DNA of 64,000 nt from Chromatiaceae bacterium (GTDB taxonomy: Bacteria > Pseudomonadota > Gammaproteobacteria > Chromatiales > Chromatiaceae). Within the stretch, counting starts at the first letter, position 1; each line of letters begins with the position of its first letter. The stretch covers positions 248,001-312,000 of the forward strand of contig JADKCI010000004.1 in assembly GCA_016714645.1 (NCBI GenBank), given 5' to 3'. A model generated the notes under the pieces. The model was not told the DNA's origin. It saw nothing but the letters and a program-made list of their open reading frames with translations, and did no database searches. Both the position numbers and the translations under genes were made by a program. This document shows, one piece after another, positions 16,120 through 25,100 of the stretch.

Positions 16120-16339
16120 GGTATCCAATCGGGCAGGCTGGAGGTTTGTAGGGGGCCGGCTGGCGTCCAGAGACAGGTCCGCATGGCGTGTTGCGTCCAG
16201 TTCCCAGGGCCTATTGACAAAGAGTTTAACACGCCCTTTCGCCGGTCTCGAATTAAGCGGTTAGAATCAAGTGGCTTGTTTTCGCCAGAATAGCCAGGAT
16301 AATATCCTCAATTTTTCACAGCGGTTCGGAGTAGTGGCC

Positions 16340-17215
16340 ATGTTTCGCGGTAGTATCGTTGCCCTCATCACCCCCATGCAGGGGGATGGCCGCCTTGACG
16401 ACCTGGCCTTGCGGCGCTTGGTGGACTTTCATATCGAGGAAGGTACGGATGCCATCGTCGCTGTCGGCACCACGGGCGAGTCGGCTACCCTGGATGAGGA
16501 AGAACACTGCCGCGTGATCCGTCAGGTGGTGGAATACGCCGCCGGGCGCGTCCCCGTCATCGCCGGGACCGGCGCCAACTCCACCACCGAGGCCATCCGC
16601 CTGACCCGCTGCGCCCAGGAGGCGGGCGCCGATGCGGCCCTGCTTGTGACGCCTTACTACAACAAACCGACCCAGGAAGGCCTGTATCTCCACCACAAGG
16701 CCGTGGCCGAGGCCGTGGACATCCCGCAGATTCTCTATAACGTGCCAGGCCGCACCGCCTGCGATATGCAACCGGCGACGGCTGCGCGCCTGTCGTTGAT
16801 ATCCAACATCATCGGCATCAAGGAGGCGACCGGCGATCTGAGCCGGGTGGCGCAATTGAGGTCCCAGTGCCGGCCTGGCTTCGCCCTCTTCAGCGGTGAC
16901 GACGCCACGGCCTGCGACTTCATGCTCCAGGGCGGCAATGGCGTCATCTCGGTGACCGCCAACGTGGCCCCGCGCCTGATGCATGCCCTATGCGCCGCGG
17001 CCCTGGCCGGGGACGCGGACGAGGCGCGCGCCATCAATGCCCGACTGGATGGCCTGCACCGCAAGCTGTTCGTGGAGTCTAATCCGATCCCGGTCAAGTG
17101 GGCCGTGGCGGAGATGGGCTTGAGCCCCACCGGTATTCGCCTGCCCCTAACCTGGCTGACCGAAGCAGCGCGACCCGCGGTGCGCATCGCCATGCGCCAG
17201 GCCGGCATCGACTGA
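16340..17215 (+). CDS. dapA: 4-hydroxy-tetrahydrodipicolinate synthase DapA
   Basis: 291-residue enzyme condensing pyruvate with aspartate semialdehyde, the first step of the lysine/diaminopimelate pathway. The Schiff-base lysine is K161 (IIGIKEATGD). T44-T45 lie in VGTTGESATL and Y133 in LYNVPGR, matching the classical catalytic triad. The ATG at 16340 follows GGAG with normal spacing and gives the MFRGSIVALITPM start. bamC follows after 54 bp, the same order as in E. coli (dapA-nlpB). Confidence 0.97.
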   Translation: MFRGSIVALITPMQGDGRLDDLALRRLVDFHIEEGTDAIVAVGTTGESATLDEEEHCRVIRQVVEYAAGRVPVIAGTGANSTTEAIRLTRCAQEAGADAALLVTPYYNKPTQEGLYLHHKAVAEAVDIPQILYNVPGRTACDMQPATAARLSLISNIIGIKEATGDLSRVAQLRSQCRPGFALFSGDDATACDFMLQGGNGVISVTANVAPRLMHALCAAALAGDADEARAINARLDGLHRKLFVESNPIPVKWAVAEMGLSPTGIRLPLTWLTEAARPAVRIAMRQAGID

Positions 17216-17269
17216 TTCGCCCCCCCAGGACTCGGCGCCCCTTATCCCGCAAACCTAAGCAGCCCCCCC

Positions 17270-18436
17270 ATGCCCATGCACATACGCAAAGTCATCGCCG
17301 CCTTCCTGCCGATCCTGCCGTTCGTCACGGCCTGTAGCAGTTTTAGCGTGGATGAGTATCTACCGGATCACACCCTGGCTTACAAGCAGCAGCGCGAGGC
17401 GGGCGAGAACCTGGAACTGCCGCCGGATCTGGTCTCTGGCAAGTTCGATGACGCCATGGATGTGCCAGACGCGGGGGGCTCCACCACCTATTCCGAGTAC
17501 GCGGGCGAGCGCAAGCAGAAGGGTCAGATCGCCAAGACGGGCGATGTGCTGCCCGATGTCAAGGACGTGACCTACCACCGCGAGGGTGACCGGCGCTGGA
17601 TCGAGATCAACGCCAAGCCTCAGGCCCTCTGGCCCCGACTGGAAAGCTTCTGGCGGGAACGGGGCATTCTGCTGGCGGAGAAGAACCCGACCACGGGCGT
17701 CATGGTCACAGACTGGATCGAGAATCGCGCCGAGATCAAGAGTAATGCCATCTCCGACATGATGCGTAAGGTGCTGGATAGCGTCCATTCCACCGGCACC
17801 CGCGACCAGTACCGCTTGCGCCTCGAGCCGGGCCCCAAGCCCGGCACCACGGATATCTTCCTGACCCATCGCGGCATGGAGGAGCGCCTGATGCGCAACA
17901 CGGTCGCCGAGGACTCCAACACCATGTGGGAGGCGACGCCCTCGGATCCGGACAAGGAGGCCGCCATGCTGCGCTCCATCATGATGTATCTCGGTGTCAC
18001 CCGTGATCGTGCCAAACAGATCGTCAGCGAGGGGGGCAGCAGCAGTGCCGCCTCCTCCGGTTCCGCCGCTACCGCGGGCTCGCGCCTGGAGGAGGGGGGC
18101 AACGTCCTGGTCATTGATGATGAGTTGCGTAACGCCTGGCGCCTGGTGGGCGTCGCCCTGGATCGGAGCGGTTTCGCCGTCGAGGATCGGGACATGAGCC
18201 AGGGCGTTTATTACGTCCGGTACGACGACTCCTCCAAGGAAGCACACAAGAAGGGCTTCCTCTCCAAGATGGCCTTCTGGAGGGATGACAAGGTGGATAC
18301 CGTGACCCAGTATCAGGTCCGGCTCATTGCTAACGGCAAGGAGACCCGGGTCCAGGTGCTCGACAAGGCGGGTAATCGCGACAATTCGACCACGGCCCAG
18401 AACATCCTGGCCCTCGTCAAGGATCAGATGCGCTGA
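17270..18436 (+). CDS. bamC: Outer membrane assembly lipoprotein BamC
   Basis: 388-residue lipoprotein of the BAM complex that inserts beta-barrel proteins. The signal peptide ends with a lipobox VTAC at Cys22, followed by an unstructured segment (about 23-100) ending in helix-grip domains. The first domain includes RRWIEINAKPQALWPRLESF; the second includes VLVIDDELRNAWRLVGVALD and ends TTAQNILALVKDQMR. A Ser/Ala-rich linker (about 250-266) separates them. Position after dapA is conserved in gammaproteobacteria. There may be an alternative start 2 codons in (MHIRK). Confidence 0.93.
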   Translation: MPMHIRKVIAAFLPILPFVTACSSFSVDEYLPDHTLAYKQQREAGENLELPPDLVSGKFDDAMDVPDAGGSTTYSEYAGERKQKGQIAKTGDVLPDVKDVTYHREGDRRWIEINAKPQALWPRLESFWRERGILLAEKNPTTGVMVTDWIENRAEIKSNAISDMMRKVLDSVHSTGTRDQYRLRLEPGPKPGTTDIFLTHRGMEERLMRNTVAEDSNTMWEATPSDPDKEAAMLRSIMMYLGVTRDRAKQIVSEGGSSSAASSGSAATAGSRLEEGGNVLVIDDELRNAWRLVGVALDRSGFAVEDRDMSQGVYYVRYDDSSKEAHKKGFLSKMAFWRDDKVDTVTQYQVRLIANGKETRVQVLDKAGNRDNSTTAQNILALVKDQMR

Positions 18437-18470
18437 CCCAGGGATGACCAGGACCTCCGGGGAGGCGGGC

Positions 18471-19232
18471 ATGCGCTTTGCCAGCCTGGGCAGTGGCAGT
18501 CGGGGTAATGCCCTCCTAGTGGAGGCTGGGGGTGTCCGGCTGCTGGTGGATTGCGGCTTTGCCGTTCGGGAGACCGAGCGGAGACTGGCCTTGCTGGGGG
18601 TGGCACCCGGAACCCTGAACGCTATTTTGGTGACTCACGAGCATAGCGATCACATCAGGGGTGTCGCCGCCCTGGCGCGCCGGCACGGCATCCCGGTATG
18701 GGCGACGCCCGGGACCTGGGGCCGGCAACCGGCATCTGCGGTGGAGCAACTCCATCTCATCTCCGGGCTGGGCCCCGGCTTCCAGGTCGCGGGTATCCGG
18801 GTGGAGCCCTTTCCCATCCCCCACGACGCCCGCGAGCCCTGCCATTTCATCCTCGAAAGCGGCGGCCGGCGCCTGGGGTTGCTGACCGACAGTGGTTGCG
18901 TGACCCCCCATATTCGTGACCGCCTCCGCGAGTGCGACGCCCTCATGCTCGAATGCAATCATGACAGCGAGATGCTCCGGCGCGGCCCCTATCCCCCCTT
19001 CCTGCGGGCGCGCGTGGCTGGCGACTTCGGGCACCTGGGCAACCACCAGGCGGCGGAATTGGTCTCCTCCCTACCGTGCCGCAGGCTGAGCAGCCTGCTC
19101 CTGGCCCACCTGAGTGACAAAAACAATCGCCCGGAACTGGCGCGCCAGGCCCTGCTGGCCGTGGATGCCAGCCTCGCGGATCGCCTCACCCTGGCCGAAG
19201 CGGACAGCCCCAGCCCCTGGCTGCCCGTCTAG
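18471..19232 (+). CDS. MBL-fold metallo-hydrolase (WalJ/YycJ-like)
   Basis: 253-residue metallo-beta-lactamase fold protein. The start MRFASLGSGSRGNALLVEAG is typical of the YycJ/WalJ group. The metal-binding motif THEHSDHIRG supplies the HxHxDH ligands. Later ligands include GLLTDSG, LECNHD and the final LLLAHLSDKNN. Members process nucleic acids or are implicated in cell-wall control; the precise substrate is unknown. A GGGAGGCGGGC site precedes ATG 18471. An earlier in-frame ATG at 18444 is possible. It lies 34 bp after bamC. Confidence 0.88.
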   Translation: MRFASLGSGSRGNALLVEAGGVRLLVDCGFAVRETERRLALLGVAPGTLNAILVTHEHSDHIRGVAALARRHGIPVWATPGTWGRQPASAVEQLHLISGLGPGFQVAGIRVEPFPIPHDAREPCHFILESGGRRLGLLTDSGCVTPHIRDRLRECDALMLECNHDSEMLRRGPYPPFLRARVAGDFGHLGNHQAAELVSSLPCRRLSSLLLAHLSDKNNRPELARQALLAVDASLADRLTLAEADSPSPWLPV

Positions 19233-19292
19233 AAAGGCTAATTCTTTCATCTCATCGCAGCGAGGCCGCCGGCAAGCGGCGAGATCCAGCCC

Positions 19293-20183
19293 ATGAACTA
19301 TCCGACCATCGAGGACTTTGTCGGCAACACCCCCCTAGTGCGGCTGCAACGATTGCCGGGTGATACCGACAACCGCATCCTGGCCAAGCTGGAAGGTAAC
19401 AACCCGGCGGGCTCCGTCAAGGATCGCCCGGCCCTGTCTATGATCCGGGGCGCCGAGGAGCGGGGGGACATTCGCCCCGGCGATACCCTGATCGAGGCCA
19501 CCAGCGGCAATACCGGTATTGCCCTGGCGATGGTGGCGGCCATCAAGGGCTACCGCATGATCCTGATCATGCCGGAGAACATGAGCCTGGAGCGCCGCGC
19601 CCTGATGCGCAGCTATGGGGCCGAGATTCGCCTGACCCCCGCCGAAGGGAGCATGGAGGCGGCCATCGACCTGGCCCGCGCCCTGGAGGCGCGGGGCGAA
19701 GGCCGCATCCTCGACCAATTCGCCAATCCCGATAACCCCCGCGCCCACTACGAAACCACGGGGCCGGAGATCTGGCGCGATACCCAGGGTGCCGTCACCC
19801 ACTTCGTAAGCGCCATGGGCACCACCGGCACCATCATGGGGACGAGTCGTTACCTCAAGGAACAAAATCCCGCCATCCAGATCATCGGCGTGCAACCCAA
19901 GGAGGGTGCCAAGATCCCCGGGATTCGCCGCTGGCCCGAGGCCTACTTGCCCAGGATCTACGAGCCCGGCCGGGTGGACCGCATTCTGGATGTTACCCAG
20001 GAGGAGGCGGAGGACACGACTCGCGCCCTGGCGGAGCGGGAGGGCATCTTCTGCGGTATCTCCTCCGGCGGCTCCCTGGCCGCGGCCCTGACCCTCTCGC
20101 GAGAGATCTCGGGAGCTGTCATCGTCGCCATCATCTGCGATCGGGGCGATCGCTATCTATCCACGGGGGTCTTTCCAGCCTGA
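19293..20183 (+). CDS. cysM: Cysteine synthase B
   Basis: 296-residue PLP enzyme making cysteine (or S-sulfocysteine from thiosulfate) from O-acetylserine. The PLP lysine is K43 in NPAGSVKDRPAL. The substrate loop is EATSGNTGIALA and the phosphate-binding loop GTTGTIMGTSRYL. The CysM-type signature in the C-terminal region is FCGISSGGSLAAAL, with IICDRGDRYLSTG at the end. Length and the RYLSTGVF tail are typical of CysM rather than CysK. Thiosulfate use would suit a sulfur oxidiser (inference). Confidence 0.95.
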   Translation: MNYPTIEDFVGNTPLVRLQRLPGDTDNRILAKLEGNNPAGSVKDRPALSMIRGAEERGDIRPGDTLIEATSGNTGIALAMVAAIKGYRMILIMPENMSLERRALMRSYGAEIRLTPAEGSMEAAIDLARALEARGEGRILDQFANPDNPRAHYETTGPEIWRDTQGAVTHFVSAMGTTGTIMGTSRYLKEQNPAIQIIGVQPKEGAKIPGIRRWPEAYLPRIYEPGRVDRILDVTQEEAEDTTRALAEREGIFCGISSGGSLAAALTLSREISGAVIVAIICDRGDRYLSTGVFPA

Positions 20184-20475
20184 CCGGGTCCGGCGTTGTC
20201 TCTATCACGCAACATTACATCTGGCCCCGGCCAAAGTGACCACGAGATGGCTCTCCTATCGCCCCGGGCTTGTCGACCTGATTATAAAAATTCCTCTGAT
20301 TTATTAGAGGGTAGACTGAGGCACCGTCAGGCTCAATGCCTGCGAGGACTCAAAGTGTAGCATTATGGCAACGTCGTATTTTTGCTGACATCTGGCCCCC
20401 GGAACGATTAAAATGACCCGGGGTCAAAAAATTTATTGTCCCCATGGCAGCTTGGCTTGCTGGAGAAGACAACCA
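20184..20475. other. Intergenic region with a 12-bp direct repeat
   Basis: About 290 bp without a credible gene. ACATCTGGCCCC occurs at 20217-20228 and again at 20388-20399. CCTCT (20293-20297) and AGAGG (20306-20310) form a short hairpin next to ATTATAAAAA. These could be regulatory for the L,D-transpeptidase gene, but no specific site can be named. Confidence 0.35.
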
Positions 20476-22389
20476 ATGTGGTACTGGAATCATTTTGAAT
20501 CGGCGGCGGTAACAAGTCTGGGTCAGACACGGCGGCGGCTGATCCTGGTCCTGGCCCTGGTTTTCCTCCTGCTGCCCGCCCTGGCCCTGGCTGGCGACCT
20601 GCTGCAACAGCGGCTTACCGCTCTCCAGGAACAATCCAAGCCGGTCCTGGCCGATGTCCGACTAGCCTCGCCCAAGCTGCTCAACCAGGCCTACGCCGCC
20701 CGCGATTACGCCTTTGCCTGGGTCAATCCTGGTCAGGTCTCCGACTTCAAGGCCCTCGCGGAGCGCAGCCGCGACTTCGGCCTACGCCCCGTGGACTTCC
20801 ATATCCCGGAATTGGACAAGCTGCTCCCGGGTGGCGATCCCTCGGCCCTCAAGGGTCAGGAGCGCGTCGATGCCGAGATTCTGCTGAGCGATGGCCTGCT
20901 GCGATTCATCCATCATTCCCGCTATGGCAAGGTCGATCCCCGTGCCATTGACAAGAATTGGAACCACGATGACGGACCCAAGGGCGAGGTCCTGGCCGCC
21001 GATCTCGGCCGCGCCCTGGCCGCGCCCAATACCAAGGCCGCTGTTACCGCCCTGCGCCAGGAGCCCGGTTTTTATGCCCAGCTCAAGGAGGGCCTGGTGC
21101 GCTATCGCGCCTACGCCGCCGCGGGTGGCTGGCCCACTATTCCCGCGGGTCCCAAGCTGGAGCCGGGCATGCATGATGCCCGCGTCCCCATCATCCGCGA
21201 GCGGTTGCGGATCACCGGTGACTATCAGGGCCCGGCGTCCACCAGTGGTAATTTTTACGGACCCGAGTTGGAGAAGGCGGTACGGCACTTCCAGGCGCGT
21301 CACAGCCTCGAAGTCGATGGGCGGATCGGCAAGGCCACCTTCGCAGCCATGAACGTCACGGCCGAGGAGCGCGTGGCCCAGATCCGGGTCAACCTGGAAC
21401 GGATGCGCTGGGTTAGCGACCAGCTGCCCAAGGATTATCTGCTGGTGGATATCGCCGCCCAGCGGGTCGAACTCCATCGGGAGGGCCAGGATGTCTGGCG
21501 GTCCAAGGCGATCGTGGGACGTCCCGAGCGACCCACTCCCATCTTCCGCGATCGCATCGAGTACCTCGAATTCAACCCGACCTGGACGGTCCCGCCCACC
21601 ATCCTCAAGGAGGACGTGGTCCCCAAGGCCCGCCAGAACCCCAATGCGGTGCGCAAGAAGGGGCTGGAGATCATCGATCGCCGCGGCAACAAGGTGGAGC
21701 CGGAGGCGGTGGACTGGAATGTCTCCCCCAACAACCTGCCCTACACCTTCCGTCAGCCGCCGGGCCCCAAGAACGCCCTGGGCCAGGTCAAATTCATGTT
21801 TCCCAATCAGCACTCCGTCTATCTCCACGACACTTCCGATCGCCAGCTCTTTCAGCGGGCCAACCGGACCCTGAGCTCGGGATGCGTACGGGTGGATAAG
21901 CCCATCGAATTGGCGGAGTTGCTGCTCAACGATCCTAAGTGGAATAAGGAGAAGTTCGCGTCCGTGTTCGAGACCAAGCGCCCCTCTTCGGTGCGCCTCA
22001 AGCAGCCCCTGCCCGTCATCCTCTCCTACTGGACCGCGGAGGCCGACGACAAGGGCCAGGTACACTTCCGCGCGGATTTCTACGGTCAGGACCAGCCGGT
22101 GTTGGCGGCCCTCGATGGCCCCAGTGCCGGGCTACGGCTCTACCGCGCCGCTTCGGCGGACGCGGCTCCGGCCAAGGACAGCGTGTCCGAGGCGGAGGCC
22201 AAGGACTGGATGGCGGGCCCGCCGCCGGAGGAGGACGCCGAAAAAGAGGCTGCGGCGGGCAACTTGGTGGCCAAGCCGGCCAAGCCCTCGCTCAGCCAGC
22301 CCAATAGCAAGCCGGTCACCCCGGCGGCCCCCAAACCGGCTCCCAAGGCCCGCGAATCCCTGGCCGGTGCCTCGGCCAAGGCCTCTTAG
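20476..22389 (+). CDS. L,D-transpeptidase, YcbB/LdtD-like, with peptidoglycan-binding domain
   Basis: 637 residues from ATG 20476 (MWYWNHFES); an in-frame ATG at 20413 would add 21 residues. A signal/anchor segment (LILVLALVFLLLPALALAGD) directs it to the periplasm. A scaffold domain is followed by a peptidoglycan-binding repeat (LEKAVRHFQARHSLEVDGRI) and a YkuD catalytic domain, in which the nucleophilic Cys is in TLSSGCVRVDKP and the histidine in HSVYLHDTSDRQLF. Such enzymes make 3-3 crosslinks in peptidoglycan. The last 75 or so residues are an Ala/Pro/Lys-rich low-complexity tail, not a standard part of the family. Confidence 0.93.
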   Translation: MWYWNHFESAAVTSLGQTRRRLILVLALVFLLLPALALAGDLLQQRLTALQEQSKPVLADVRLASPKLLNQAYAARDYAFAWVNPGQVSDFKALAERSRDFGLRPVDFHIPELDKLLPGGDPSALKGQERVDAEILLSDGLLRFIHHSRYGKVDPRAIDKNWNHDDGPKGEVLAADLGRALAAPNTKAAVTALRQEPGFYAQLKEGLVRYRAYAAAGGWPTIPAGPKLEPGMHDARVPIIRERLRITGDYQGPASTSGNFYGPELEKAVRHFQARHSLEVDGRIGKATFAAMNVTAEERVAQIRVNLERMRWVSDQLPKDYLLVDIAAQRVELHREGQDVWRSKAIVGRPERPTPIFRDRIEYLEFNPTWTVPPTILKEDVVPKARQNPNAVRKKGLEIIDRRGNKVEPEAVDWNVSPNNLPYTFRQPPGPKNALGQVKFMFPNQHSVYLHDTSDRQLFQRANRTLSSGCVRVDKPIELAELLLNDPKWNKEKFASVFETKRPSSVRLKQPLPVILSYWTAEADDKGQVHFRADFYGQDQPVLAALDGPSAGLRLYRAASADAAPAKDSVSEAEAKDWMAGPPPEEDAEKEAAAGNLVAKPAKPSLSQPNSKPVTPAAPKPAPKARESLAGASAKAS

Positions 22390-22495
22390 CCCCAGGTCCT
22401 GGCCCAGGCCCAGCTTGCTGGGCATCCGGTTGTGACCCAGGCCCGCCCCAGCGGGGGGCCGCTGGGGCGGGCCTGTTCAGTTTTATGGTTTAAAA

Positions 22496-23092
22496 TCAGG
22501 AGGATGGGTTTTCATCGCCAAAGGACTCGGTCCGGTACCGGCTGACTCTGAGCCGGTCCGACCAATAATTCTCCGGCAATCCCGCCTTGCGCTTAAGGTG
22601 TCGGAGAAAGTCCACCGGTTTGGGCAGGGACTCCCAGACGGAGGGCAGGAAGGTCCCGCGGGCGAGGCCCTCCTCGAGAATGAGGCCATCCCGGCCCGGC
22701 TCGATCAGGGCGAACAGTTCCTGCTCGGAACCGAAGCTCAGCGGGGTCGGGGGCGTCAACACCGAGATCTCAATGTGCAGCCGTTCCAGTTCCCTGGCCG
22801 TCACCGGCGGAAAGCGGGGATCGCGAAAGGCGGCGGCGAAGGCGTTTTCGGCCACGTCCTTGACCAGCGGCTGCCGGGCCTCCAGGTGGCCGATGCAGCC
22901 CCGCAATTGGCCAAACTCCTGCAGGGTGACGAAGGCCGCGCGCTGGGCGCGCAACTCGGCGGCGTAATCTTCCAGATTGACGCGCAGGGGCCGGCCCTCC
23001 TCCAGGCCCAAAGCGATGGAGCATCGCGCCACCGCCAACAGGGCCTGGCGCAGCTCCGCATGCAGCAGCGGCTCAAGGGGCTGGATCTTCAT
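22496..23092 (-). CDS. amrA: AmmeMemoRadiSam system protein A (AMMECR1 family)
   Basis: 198-residue AMMECR1-domain protein. Markers are TLQEFGQLRGCIGHLEA, the family-typical GCIG motif, then AFAAAFRDPRFPPVTARELE and IEISVLTPP. The C-terminal part includes GLILEEGLARGTFLPSVWE and LGL-like AGLPENYWSD. It starts inside the end of amrB (20-bp overlap), so the two are translationally linked. It is one of three proteins that co-occur across bacteria and archaea; the reaction is not established. ATG 23092 gives the normal family length. Confidence 0.92.
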   Translation of the reverse strand: MKIQPLEPLLHAELRQALLAVARCSIALGLEEGRPLRVNLEDYAAELRAQRAAFVTLQEFGQLRGCIGHLEARQPLVKDVAENAFAAAFRDPRFPPVTARELERLHIEISVLTPPTPLSFGSEQELFALIEPGRDGLILEEGLARGTFLPSVWESLPKPVDFLRHLKRKAGLPENYWSDRLRVSRYRTESFGDENPSS

Positions 23093-23903
23093 GGAAGCCT
23101 CCCGGGGCGAAGGCAAAGGCACCGTAGCCAACCACCCGGTCGCGGGAACCGGCGGTGTCGCCGGAGTTGCGCAGGTCGAGGATGCGGCCCTGGAGGCCGT
23201 GATGCCGCGCCGCCCGCAGCAGCCCCTTGACCGGATTGCGGCCGCAGGCCTGGTCGTCGCCGATGGCCGCGGGGTCCAGGTCGGCGATGGCCCGGCTGGT
23301 GGCCTGGTCCAGGCGTCTGGCGCTGGCATAGTCCAGGTAGTGGCTCAGGTCCGAACTGACGACGATCAGGGTCTCGTCGCCGCCCCAGAGGCGCTCCAGA
23401 ACCTCGGCGACCTCCGTCGTCGTGGCCTCGCCCACCAGGAAAGGCACCAGACTGAAGTCGTCCAGGATCATTTGCAGGAAGGGTAGTTGTACCTCCAGGC
23501 AGTGCTCGCCCTGGAAGGGGGCCTCGTAGGGCCGGGCCTGAGGCAGGTCCGCCAGGGCCTGGTAAGCCGCCAGGTCCACCGGTACCTGGCCCAGGGGGGT
23601 GAGAAAGGCCCGTGCCTGGCTGTAGGCCAGGCCATGGAAGGCCAGGCGATGGGAGGGGCCGAGCAGCACCACCCGGCGAATGCCCGCCGCCCCCGCCAGG
23701 AGCTGGGCATAGGCGCTGCCCGCCACGGGACCCGAATAGATATAACCCGCGTGGGGCGCGATCAGGGCCTTGGGCATGGGGGCTGAGACCGCCCCGGCAT
23801 GGGCCTGGCCCGCCCGCACAAAGGCGCGCACCTCTGCCTCCAGGGTCCGCGCATCCGCCGGGTAGAAGAGCCCGGCCACGTTGGGATGACGTAAAGCGCT
23901 CAC
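23073..23903 (-). CDS. amrB: AmmeMemoRadiSam system protein B (MEMO1 family)
   Basis: 276-residue MEMO-like protein related to class III extradiol dioxygenase folds. Visible family elements: VAGLFYPADARTLEAEVRAF at the N-terminus, ALIAPHAGYIYSGPVAGSAY, VVLLGPSHRL, GEHCLEVQLPFLQM and VVSSDLSHYLDY. The conserved histidines in PHAGY, GEHCLEVQLPFL and DLSHYL could bind a metal. Start is GTG 23903 (MSALRHPNVAGL); the longer open frame upstream has no similarity and runs under amrS. amrS is divergent 105 bp away. Confidence 0.92.
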   Translation of the reverse strand: MSALRHPNVAGLFYPADARTLEAEVRAFVRAGQAHAGAVSAPMPKALIAPHAGYIYSGPVAGSAYAQLLAGAAGIRRVVLLGPSHRLAFHGLAYSQARAFLTPLGQVPVDLAAYQALADLPQARPYEAPFQGEHCLEVQLPFLQMILDDFSLVPFLVGEATTTEVAEVLERLWGGDETLIVVSSDLSHYLDYASARRLDQATSRAIADLDPAAIGDDQACGRNPVKGLLRAARHHGLQGRILDLRNSGDTAGSRDRVVGYGAFAFAPGGFHEDPAP

Positions 23904-24008
23904 CGTTTTGTACCTCGAAGTGATGGGATCCGCCTGTGATCCGTCTATGCTTATTTTAGGTCGAAAACAACCCCCCTGCCCGCAAGCCGCTGGCAGTGCA
24001 ACCGCGAG

Positions 24009-25100
24009 GTGAATGACGTGACCCTTCCCCTCACCAACCACCCCACCCGTTACTGGCATCGCCTGGCGGATGGTCGGGTGCAATGCGATGTCTGCCCCCG
24101 CAATTGCCACATCAAGGAGGGCCAGGCCGGGCTCTGCTTCGTGCGCGCCTGCCAGGGTGGCGAGGTGGTGCTCACCAGTTACGGGCGCTCCAGCGGTTTT
24201 TGCGTTGACCCCATCGAAAAGAAGCCCCTCAATCACTTCCTGCCCGGGACCCCGGTGCTGTCCTTTGGCACCGCCGGCTGTAACCTGACCTGCAAGTTCT
24301 GTCAGAATTGGGATATGAGCAAATCCCGCGAGGTCGATACCCTGGCCGTGAGCGCCTCCCCCGAGGCCATCGCCCGCCGTGCCGCCGAACTCGGCTGCCG
24401 GAGTGTTGCCTATACCTACAACGACCCCGTCATCTTTCTCGAATACGCCCGAGATACGGCCCTGGCCTGTCGGGCCCGGGGCATCCGCAATGTCGCTGTT
24501 ACCGCCGGCTACATCAATCCGGGTGCCCGCGAGGATTTCTTCTCCGCCATGGACGCCGCCAACGTCGATCTCAAGGCCTTCACCGATGACTTCTATCACC
24601 ACCTCTGTGGCGGTCATTTGCAACCCGTGCTGGAGACCCTGGAGTACCTGCGCCACGAGACATCGGTCTGGGTGGAACTGACTACCCTGCTGATCCCGGG
24701 TCACAATGACTCGCAGACCGAGATCGAGGCCATGACTACCTGGGTCGTGGAGCATCTGGGGCCGGATGTCCCCATGCACTTCACCGCCTTCCATCCGGAC
24801 TGGAAGATGCTGGATGTGCCGCCGACGCCCATGGCGACCCTGACCCGCGCCCGCGATATCGCCAAGCGCAACGGCGTGCATCACGCCTATACCGGCAACG
24901 TCCACGACCGCCGGGGCGAGAGCACCTGGTGCCAGGGCTGCGGGGCCTTGCTCATCGAGCGGGACTGGTATCAATTGGGCGCCTGGGGCCTGGACGCCGA
25001 GGGTCGCTGCGCAGCCTGCGGCACCCCCTGCGCGGGCGTCTTCGAGGCTCGGCCCGGCGACTGGGGCAGTCGCCGTCTGCCGGTGTCCATGCCCAGATGA
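24009..25100 (+). CDS. amrS: AmmeMemoRadiSam system radical SAM enzyme
   Basis: 363-residue radical-SAM protein of the PflA-like AmmeMemoRadiSam group. The [4Fe-4S]-SAM motif is CNLTCKFC (Cys91, 95, 98). An N-terminal cysteine region (CDVCPRNC, then GLCFVRAC) and a C-terminal zinc-ribbon-like part (WCQGCG, then RCAACGTPC) flank the barrel. The substrate is unknown; the enzyme co-occurs with AmrA and AmrB. Start is GTG 24009 with GAGG upstream. Its stop overlaps the next gene by ATGA, so a YihY-type gene may be co-expressed. Confidence 0.93.
   Translation: MNDVTLPLTNHPTRYWHRLADGRVQCDVCPRNCHIKEGQAGLCFVRACQGGEVVLTSYGRSSGFCVDPIEKKPLNHFLPGTPVLSFGTAGCNLTCKFCQNWDMSKSREVDTLAVSASPEAIARRAAELGCRSVAYTYNDPVIFLEYARDTALACRARGIRNVAVTAGYINPGAREDFFSAMDAANVDLKAFTDDFYHHLCGGHLQPVLETLEYLRHETSVWVELTTLLIPGHNDSQTEIEAMTTWVVEHLGPDVPMHFTAFHPDWKMLDVPPTPMATLTRARDIAKRNGVHHAYTGNVHDRRGESTWCQGCGALLIERDWYQLGAWGLDAEGRCAACGTPCAGVFEARPGDWGSRRLPVSMPR

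Noticed and set aside
23904..24974. Long minus-strand extension of amrB
   Set aside because: It lies opposite amrS, which is a clear radical-SAM gene; the extension has no domain and GTG 23903 gives the family length.
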